Positions 6,300-11,375 of a DNA stretch of 11,375 bases are shown here, in pieces; the stretch's first letter is position 1, and each line of letters opens with the position of its first letter. The DNA is taken from assembly GCA_012797215.1 (NCBI GenBank), contig JAAZPN010000160.1, positions 1-11,375 of the forward strand, read 5' to 3'. The position numbers were made by a program, and so were the translations under genes. The notes under the pieces are model-generated. The model had not been told where the DNA came from. It did no database searches and saw only the letters and a program-made list of their open reading frames with translations. The DNA comes from Chloroflexota bacterium. GTDB lineage: Bacteria > Chloroflexota > Anaerolineae > Anaerolineales > Anaerolineaceae.

Positions 6300-7068
6300 A
6301 CCCTTAATCTTGTCGCCTTTGGGTGCTCCGTCCGCGCGAAGCGAGGGTACTATGGGCTTATTCAAGCAGATGACGGAAGACATAAACACCGCTCTGGAAC
6401 GCGACCCCGCAGCGCGCTCGCGCTGGGTTGTGCTCACAACTTACGCTGGCGTGCATGCCGTCTGGGCGCACCGCGTTTCCCATTGGTTGTGGAAGCGCAA
6501 TTTTTACTGGCTGGCCAGGGTGAACGCGCAAATATCGCGCTTTTTCACCGGCATCGAAATTCACCCTGCTGCTCAGATTGGCCGACGCTTCTTTATCGAC
6601 CACGGCATGGGCGTCGTCATCGGTGAGACGGCTGAAATTGGCGCGGATGTTACGCTTTACCATGGGGTCACCTTGGGTGGGGTGAGCCTCGAAAAGGTCA
6701 AACGGCATCCAACCATTGAAGACAGTGTTGTAATAGGGGCGGGCGCAAAAGTATTGGGTAACATCACTGTCGGCGCTCACAGCCGCATTGGAGCGAACGC
6801 GGTCGTGGTCAAGCCGGTACCACCGCATTCCGTGGTGGTAGGCGTTCCCGGCCAGATAATCCGGCGGGCGCAAGAAGCCGCCGCGCCTTTAATTGACCTT
6901 AAACACACGGATCTTCCAGATGCGATTGCGGACTGTATTCAGGACGTAAATGAAAGGTTGGCCGCCTTAGAACAAAAGATGGACGTGCACTCCCACCCCA
7001 AAGCCCCGCACTACCAAAAAAGCGAAGGGGTTTGGGAAATCTCAGAGACGGAAGATTACGCTATCTAA
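6286..7068 (+). CDS. cysE: Serine O-acetyltransferase
   Basis: CysE transfers acetyl from acetyl-CoA to serine, giving the O-acetylserine used by CysK, with which it often forms the cysteine synthase complex. The 260-residue product shows an alpha-helical N-terminal part, then a left-handed beta-helix of hexapeptide repeats (about 93–190). The active-site D105-H106 ([16 protein letters not shown]), H126 (YHGVTLGG) and the VVGVPG turn are present. It is the short form of the enzyme, with a tail carrying a short coiled-coil-like segment (221–234). ATG 6286 has a strong GGGAGG at 6274–6279 and overlaps cysK by 14 nt. A second in-frame ATG at 6352 ([11 protein letters not shown], 238 residues) fits the conserved start of the family and has GAGGG at 6343–6347, so either could be used. 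It has one cysteine (C217). Confidence 0.95.
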   Translation: MSDAEPLILSPLGAPSARSEGTMGLFKQMTEDINTALERDPAARSRWVVLTTYAGVHAVWAHRVSHWLWKRNFYWLARVNAQISRFFTGIEIHPAAQIGRRFFIDHGMGVVIGETAEIGADVTLYHGVTLGGVSLEKVKRHPTIEDSVVIGAGAKVLGNITVGAHSRIGANAVVVKPVPPHSVVVGVPGQIIRRAQEAAAPLIDLKHTDLPDAIADCIQDVNERLAALEQKMDVHSHPKAPHYQKSEGVWEISETEDYAI

Positions 7069-7070
7069 CA

Positions 7071-7106
7071 AAAAACGACCGGCTGAAAGCCGGTCGTTGA
7101 TTTTTT
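7071..7106. terminator. Bidirectional Rho-independent terminator between convergent operons
   Basis: A perfect 11-bp stem (AACGACCGGCT at 7074–7084 with AGCCGGTCGTT at 7088–7098, loop GAA) is followed on the plus strand by GATTTTTT, and on the minus strand by the run of T complementary to 7071–7075. It starts just after the cysE stop and overlaps the stop of the minus-strand gene ending at 7105, so it can end both transcripts. Confidence 0.92.
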
Positions 7107-7434
7107 ACTGCGCGCCGTCCCGTGAGCGGAATAATTCCCTCAAGGCGGCAGCAAGGACTATCAGAACCAGGATCCCGCCGGTAATCACGATGCTTTCCAC
7201 CTGCGCCATAGGAGGCGCTGCCGCGACCGCTGTCGCGGTCAGCTGGGCCGGGTCAGGCGTGGCTTCCAGCTCACCAGCAAGCGTGAGAGCTGTCGTCGGG
7301 GTGGCAGGTATGTTGAATCCTGGCAGCGCGAGCACTGTCAGTACCAAGCCAGCAACCACAACGATAAGGATCAGGATCAGGATGACCTGATTCAGGTGTC
7401 CGGGGGGGAGTTTAAATGGGTTTGTTGGGGTCAT
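7105..7434 (-). CDS. Small protein with two membrane segments, unknown function
   Basis: I do not recognise this 109-residue protein. It has a short N-terminal tail, a strong membrane helix at about 16–38 (VILILILIVVVAGLVLTVLAL), a Thr/Ala/Pro-rich linker (about 40–80), a second helix at about 81–99 (SIVITGGILVLIVLAAAL) and a short charged C-terminus (RELFRSRDGAQ). The linker is probably outside and both ends inside. No catalytic motif is visible. Its ATG overlaps the TGA of the lipoprotein gene (ATGA, 7434–7431), with GGAAGG (plus 7441–7446) 6 nt upstream, so the two are translationally coupled, suggesting the products act together at the membrane. The coupling and clean membrane pattern make it very likely a real gene. 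Confidence 0.78.
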   Translation of the reverse strand: MTPTNPFKLPPGHLNQVILILILIVVVAGLVLTVLALPGFNIPATPTTALTLAGELEATPDPAQLTATAVAAAPPMAQVESIVITGGILVLIVLAAALRELFRSRDGAQ

Positions 7435-8768
7435 TTGAAGCCTTCCACAGCTTGTTTTGCCGCTTCTTCAGGGGTGTCATTATCGCGCAAAACCGCGAGC
7501 ACAGCACCGCGCAGCGCTGGGGAAACGCTCGCCATTACCTCATTGACTGGTAAAAACTTGGCGCCCAGGGATTGCTGCATTAATGGCATCCTGAGCGTCT
7601 GCTTTTGCCAATTCTCAAGCGCTGAAGGCCTGGCGGGAACCCGCCCGAAGGCTTCACTCCAGGCGCCGAGAAAGCCGTTTTCCACCAGATATTCCGCCAA
7701 ACGCAGCGACAGCGCCTGGCTCTCCGAATCCTGGGAACTTAACGCCCAGAGCCAACCGCTGCTGAGCGTAAAACCAGTTTCCAACAGAACAGGAAGCTCT
7801 TCCGGCGTTGCCTCGGTTTTAGCGTATTGAGCCAGAAAGAGGCTCAGCGGAGCGGCTGTGCGGCTTGCGCTGCCGTTCAAAAAACTTTCCCAGGATTGTT
7901 GAAAATTCTGCCACTGCGCCGATTCTTTCAGGATGCTGCCGTTTTGCTGCCCCTCCTCAAGCAGGATGAGAGCCTTCAGAAGGATTTCCGCATCCAAAGC
8001 AGGACGCAGCTGGTTGCCTGAGAAAGCCCCGCCCAATTCCATGTAAAGAGTCAATGGCAGCAGAGCTTGCGCATCGTCCGCGGGGAAAGAGAAAACGCTG
8101 CCGGGTTCGGCAATACTTTGCCAACCCGCCTGCAAAGCAGTGTCCGCACCTGCTTTCGTAATTAAAGACAAGGGATCGCCAATAAAAGGGATGCCGTATA
8201 CCACGCCCTGAATCAGGCTCATCTCGTGAGCGTAGGGGAACCAATCCTCTTCATCCACAATACTCGTCAGGGGATCCAGCGGCATCACCAGCGACTTTAA
8301 GGCCGCTGTTTCCAAATCCCGACGTGCTAATAGAATTAAATCGGGCATTGCCTGCGGCGCGGCGGAACTGGTGGCTGTGAGCGCATCCAGCAGCCCACCT
8401 GCACCGGAAAGATTCTTAATCCGGATGGTGATGGTGACATCTTCCGTTTCCGCGAAGGTGGCAAGTCGGGAAGCCAGGAGCGAAGCCGCCTGGTTATCGG
8501 CGCCAGGGTCCATTTCGGCAGGCAGCCAGAGAACCAACTCCTTTGGCGCCTCTGATTGAAACGGTTCCGTTTGGGTTTCCAAGAGAAGCGGCTGCGTTTC
8601 AGTCTGCTGCGGCAGCGCCGTCTCGGTTGTGGAAGGCGCATTTTGCTGCCAAGGTAAACCTGTTTGCGGCAGCCAAGACGCGCATCCCGTCAGCGCAAGC
8701 ATTGTGTTGAGCGCGACAAGCAATATAAGCGCGGTGGGCTTCTTTGCTTTATTGGCTTGTGGTTTCAT
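7431..8768 (-). CDS. ABC-type extracellular substrate-binding lipoprotein (family 1-like)
   Basis: The 445-residue protein begins with a basic N-region and a hydrophobic helix (about 11–28) ending in a lipobox, LTGC, with lipid-modified C29, so it should be exported and anchored to the outer face of the membrane. A Thr/Gln/Glu-rich low-complexity linker (about 42–72) is followed by a binding-protein domain with typical marks of the sugar/peptide-binding family 1: ELVLWLP at 77–83, VYGIPFIGDPLSLI at 190–203 and FGRVPARPSAL at 374–384. Such proteins deliver solutes to ABC permeases, but no permease or ATPase gene is in the window. ATG 8766–8768 has AAGG just upstream. It follows the M42 gene by 47 nt without a terminator, so it probably belongs to the peptidase operon. 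The ligand is unknown. Confidence 0.85.
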   Translation of the reverse strand: MKPQANKAKKPTALILLVALNTMLALTGCASWLPQTGLPWQQNAPSTTETALPQQTETQPLLLETQTEPFQSEAPKELVLWLPAEMDPGADNQAASLLASRLATFAETEDVTITIRIKNLSGAGGLLDALTATSSAAPQAMPDLILLARRDLETAALKSLVMPLDPLTSIVDEEDWFPYAHEMSLIQGVVYGIPFIGDPLSLITKAGADTALQAGWQSIAEPGSVFSFPADDAQALLPLTLYMELGGAFSGNQLRPALDAEILLKALILLEEGQQNGSILKESAQWQNFQQSWESFLNGSASRTAAPLSLFLAQYAKTEATPEELPVLLETGFTLSSGWLWALSSQDSESQALSLRLAEYLVENGFLGAWSEAFGRVPARPSALENWQKQTLRMPLMQQSLGAKFLPVNEVMASVSPALRGAVLAVLRDNDTPEEAAKQAVEGFK

Positions 8769-8815
8769 CTTGCCTTAGGTTATACCACCAAGTGCCGCGA
8801 GGTACCTTCCAGCCT

Positions 8816-9850
8816 TTATCCCAGCTTGATTTCCGCGCTGAGCAGGCGCGTGAGAAGTTCAATCGCATATTTGACATCAGAGTACGAAACCATCTCAGAT
8901 GGAGAGTGAATGTAGCGGCAGGGGATCGAGAGGCAGCCTGCCGGTACGCCAGCATGCGCCAGCTGTATCGCGCGCCCATCTGTGCCGCCCGCTTCCAACA
9001 CTTCCAGCTGGTAGGGCAGCCCTGCGCTTTTGGCAGTCGCGACCATCCAAGCTACCACCCGCGGGTCCGCGATGAAAGAAGAATCGCGCACCTTAATCGC
9101 GGGTCCCTTATCCAACGCCACTTCCATCTTGACTGTGCGCGGGGTGTCCCCGGTCCGGGTGACGTCCACAGCCAACCCGACATCAGGATTGACGCCGTAC
9201 GCGGCGGTGGTAGCTCCGCGCAGGCCAACTTCTTCCTGCGTGCTGAACACAAAAAACACTTCGTGCGGGGTTTTCTTTACCGCGCGCAGCGCCTGAATGG
9301 CGACCGCCGCGGAAACTCGGTCATCCATGGATTTCGCCACCAGGTGGGCGCCCATATCCAGGAAAGGCCGCTCAAATCCGCACACATCGCCCACGCTCAC
9401 CGGGCAATCTTCACGGCTAAGCGCGCCTGTATCAATAAAGAGTTTATCCAGGGTCGGCACGGTGTTTGGTTCCAGACGCTCGCAGCCGATTACACCGCGC
9501 GTGTTATTCATAAAGAGCACGCGGCCGCCAATACAGGTGAGCGGGGAAACGCCTCCGATGGCGATAAAGCGCGCGAAACCGTTCGCGTCCACATGCGTAA
9601 CCATCAAGCCAATTTCGTCAATATGCGCGGAAACCATCACCCGCAATCCGCCGGGCTGTTTGGTACCCACCCGGGCAATCAGATTGCCCAACGCGTCCGT
9701 GCGAATTTCCTCGGCGTAATCTTTAATCTCCTCGATGACCGCTGCCCGGATTAAATTTTCCTGCCCGGAAGGTCCGGGAGTTTCGACCAGTTTTTGGATG
9801 AGTGTCAGCAGGGCTTCATCGCGTGTTGTGGTGGATTGGGTTTTGGTCAT
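8816..9850 (-). CDS. M42 family metallo-aminopeptidase (third of three tandem copies)
   Basis: The 344-residue protein is a complete M42 (TET/glutamyl aminopeptidase/endoglucanase M-like) peptidase. These zinc- or cobalt-dependent aminopeptidases trim short peptides in the cytoplasm, usually as 12-subunit tetrahedral cages. Metal and catalytic residues are all there: H76 (SAHIDEIG), D176 (SMDDRVS), E206-E207 (TQEEVGLRG), D229 (AVDVTRTGD) and H315 (YIHSPSE). Residues 95–165 form the inserted dimerisation domain. ATG 9848–9850 is preceded by GGAGG (plus 9857–9861) at 6 nt, and begins one nt after the stop of the second M42 gene. It is clearly diverged from its two neighbours, so this is an old duplication rather than a recent one. 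Specificity (acidic, neutral or basic residues) cannot be read off. Confidence 0.94.
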   Translation of the reverse strand: MTKTQSTTTRDEALLTLIQKLVETPGPSGQENLIRAAVIEEIKDYAEEIRTDALGNLIARVGTKQPGGLRVMVSAHIDEIGLMVTHVDANGFARFIAIGGVSPLTCIGGRVLFMNNTRGVIGCERLEPNTVPTLDKLFIDTGALSREDCPVSVGDVCGFERPFLDMGAHLVAKSMDDRVSAAVAIQALRAVKKTPHEVFFVFSTQEEVGLRGATTAAYGVNPDVGLAVDVTRTGDTPRTVKMEVALDKGPAIKVRDSSFIADPRVVAWMVATAKSAGLPYQLEVLEAGGTDGRAIQLAHAGVPAGCLSIPCRYIHSPSEMVSYSDVKYAIELLTRLLSAEIKLG

Positions 9851-9851
9851 C

Positions 9852-10949
9852 TTATGCCTCCAATGGCGTTAGAATTTTTGAATCAAGGCGCGCGAGCGCG
9901 GCGCTCAACAAGCGCAAGGTGTTTTCCCAGTCTGCTCTGCGGATGAGACCAGCCGCGGTATGGCAGTAGCGCTGCGGTACGGAAACGGATATGCTGGGCA
10001 CTCCGGCGCGGGTCTTGTGGATTGCGCCAGCGTCCGTGCCCCCCGGGTTAGGTTGGCGAATTTGATATGGAATGCCCTCATCCTCCGCGGTTTTCATCAG
10101 CCACTCTGCCAGGCGCCTGTCCGCGATGGTCGCGCCGTCCATCAGGTAAATGGCGGGGCCGTGGTCCAGGCGGGTATTGTAGCGCGTGTTTTCGCCGTCC
10201 TCATCGTATGAAGGTAAATCATTGGCAGGCGTGGAATCCACCGCGATGCCGATTTGCGGATTGAGGTGGTAGGCTGCCACCCGCGCGCCGCGCAAGCCAA
10301 CTTCTTCCTGGACGGTAAAAGCCGCCAACAAGTCGATATTCTCTGGCGCTTCGCGTAAGAGTTCAATCAGATTTGCAACCCCCAGGCGATTATCCAGCGC
10401 TTTGGCGCGGATGCTGGGGCCAATTTCGGTATAGCGCGTCGCAAAGCCAGCCCTATCTCCCACTTTTGCTTTCGCGCCGCCATCCGGTCCTAAGTCTATA
10501 CGCAGTTGCTCAAGCCTGACCGCTGTTTTGCGTTCCTCAGGCGTCGTTAAATGGATAGCTTTCGCGCCAATCACCCCGGGAATATGCTCCCGACCGACGA
10601 TGACAGCTTTTCCGACCAGTTGACGCTCATCGATTCCACCAACAATGGAGAAACCAAACAGTCCATCGCCGTCATCCTGGGTCAGCATAAAGCCGACTTC
10701 GTCCATGTGAGCGGCGATCATCACCTGCACTTTGCTCGCTGCCGAGCCAACCCTGGTTGCCAAAACGTTCCCCATCGCGTCCACTTCCACCTGCTGGCAG
10801 AGGGGTTTCACTTCGCGCAAGACAATCTCGCGAACTTCCTGTTCATCGCCAGAGACAGACAGGGCGTCGCACAGACTGCGAAGCAGTTCAGTTTGTCTTT
10901 TGCCAAGCTTCCGCCGGCTGTTTTTCGGTGTTGTTTTATTAGGGCTCAT
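9852..10949 (-). CDS. M42 family metallo-aminopeptidase (second of three tandem copies)
   Basis: This 365-residue member has a basic, Lys/Arg/Asn-rich N-terminus of about 18 residues that the third copy lacks, then the complete peptidase: H81 (AAHMDEVG), D186 (KALDNRLG), E215-E216 (VQEEVGLRG), D238 (AVDSTPAND) and H330 (RYCHTAAG). It also carries an acidic insertion (SYDEDGENTRYNT, about 247–259) after the D238 ligand that is absent from the other two copies and lies near the active site in this family, so it may alter specificity. I place the start at ATG 10947–10949, 2 nt after the stop of the first M42 gene, because GGAAG lies 5 nt upstream; an in-frame ATG at 10959–10961 (four residues longer) has no usable spacing to a ribosome binding site. 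Confidence 0.93.
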   Translation of the reverse strand: MSPNKTTPKNSRRKLGKRQTELLRSLCDALSVSGDEQEVREIVLREVKPLCQQVEVDAMGNVLATRVGSAASKVQVMIAAHMDEVGFMLTQDDGDGLFGFSIVGGIDERQLVGKAVIVGREHIPGVIGAKAIHLTTPEERKTAVRLEQLRIDLGPDGGAKAKVGDRAGFATRYTEIGPSIRAKALDNRLGVANLIELLREAPENIDLLAAFTVQEEVGLRGARVAAYHLNPQIGIAVDSTPANDLPSYDEDGENTRYNTRLDHGPAIYLMDGATIADRRLAEWLMKTAEDEGIPYQIRQPNPGGTDAGAIHKTRAGVPSISVSVPQRYCHTAAGLIRRADWENTLRLLSAALARLDSKILTPLEA

Positions 10950-10951
10950 GT

Positions 10952-11375
10952 TCACTTCCATTCCAGAGTCTGCATAAAATCCTGCGGCAGCGCGCTGATA
11001 AACTCCGCCATCAAGCGCCCAGCCCGGCGCACATCCTTGAGGGAAACGGTCTCCACTGGCGTGTGCATGTAGCGCAGCGGAATGCCAATCAGCAGGCAGG
11101 GAATGCCAGACTGCACCACCTGAATGGCGTAAGCATCCGTGCCAGTCATGGTTGGCGTTGCCTCCCGCATGAAAGGTATGTCCAGGTCATACGCGGTTTT
11201 GGCGATGGCCTCGTAGAGCGAAGGGTGGATATTAGGTCCCCAAGCCAGCGTTACGCCTTCGCCCAATGGAAAGCTGCGATAATCGCCGCCCAGGCTCCTG
11301 GCAAAGGTCACGTCGATTGCGATGGCAAAATCCGGCTGGATATCCACCGGAGAGGTGAACGCGCCTGTAACGCCA
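10952..11375 (-). CDS. M42 family metallo-aminopeptidase, C-terminal part (first of three tandem copies, cut by window edge)
   Basis: The frame is open from the window end at 11375 to the TGA at 10954–10952, giving about 140 C-terminal residues; the true start lies beyond the window. The fragment contains two of the family's metal ligands, the Asp in AIAIDVTFA and the His in RYMHTPVE, and the substrate-site segment TMTGTDAYAIQ. The upstream zinc ligands (His, Asp, Glu pair) are outside the window, so activity cannot be fully judged, though the part seen is intact. It ends 2 nt before the next M42 gene, so the three paralogues are almost certainly one transcript whose promoter lies outside the window. 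Confidence 0.9.
   Translation of the reverse strand, partial: GVTGAFTSPVDIQPDFAIAIDVTFARSLGGDYRSFPLGEGVTLAWGPNIHPSLYEAIAKTAYDLDIPFMREATPTMTGTDAYAIQVVQSGIPCLLIGIPLRYMHTPVETVSLKDVRRAGRLMAEFISALPQDFMQTLEWK

Noticed and set aside
8744..9754. 336-codon open frame on the plus strand opposite the third M42 gene
   Set aside because: The translation is rich in His/Arg/Gln/Ala without a recognisable fold, and the opposite strand encodes a complete M42 enzyme with all ligands. Antisense open frames like this are common in GC-rich genes.

Overview
The window reads as bacterial chromosomal DNA, most probably from the phylum Chloroflexota (class Anaerolineae or close). This is an inference from the gene mix: a recX–rny pair, cysK–cysE, tandem M42 peptidases, and exported or membrane proteins with Thr/Ala/Pro-rich linkers. 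No rRNA or other marker settles it. Genes are closely packed, many starting within a few bases of the previous stop. I see no mobile elements, CRISPR arrays, tRNAs or rRNAs.

Layout. (1) 1–1845, plus strand: the 3' end of a recX-like gene, then rny (RNase Y), closed by a strong terminator. (2) 2068–5000, minus strand: a three-gene unit of an M24 proline-type peptidase, an MFS transporter and a metallo-beta-lactamase-fold hydrolase, with 1 nt and 9 nt between genes. (3) 5001–5348: a divergent regulatory region. (4) 5142–7106, plus strand: a short leader ORF, cysK and cysE, closed by a terminator that can work in both directions. (5) 7105–11375, minus strand: three tandem M42 metallo-aminopeptidase genes (the first one cut by the window edge), an orphan ABC-type substrate-binding lipoprotein, and a small protein with two membrane segments.

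The most interesting item is the cysK leader. A near-consensus sigma70-type promoter (TTGACG–16 nt–TATAAT) places transcription start at or next to the ATG of a 24-codon ORF, which has no Shine-Dalgarno site and carries a Cys-Leu-Cys stretch eight codons before its stop. Downstream are three mutually exclusive RNA pairings: a 1:2 stem beginning right after the second Cys codon, a 2:3 antiterminator, and a 3:4 stem followed by TTTTTGTTT just before cysK. This is the layout of a classical translation-coupled transcription attenuator, here apparently sensing Cys-tRNA(Cys) and controlling the last two steps of cysteine synthesis (CysE makes O-acetylserine, CysK converts it to cysteine). CysK contains no cysteine and CysE only one, which fits enzymes that must be made during cysteine shortage.

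The peptidase-rich minus-strand units suggest peptide uptake and breakdown, but the substrate of the lipoprotein and of the MFS transporter cannot be read from sequence.
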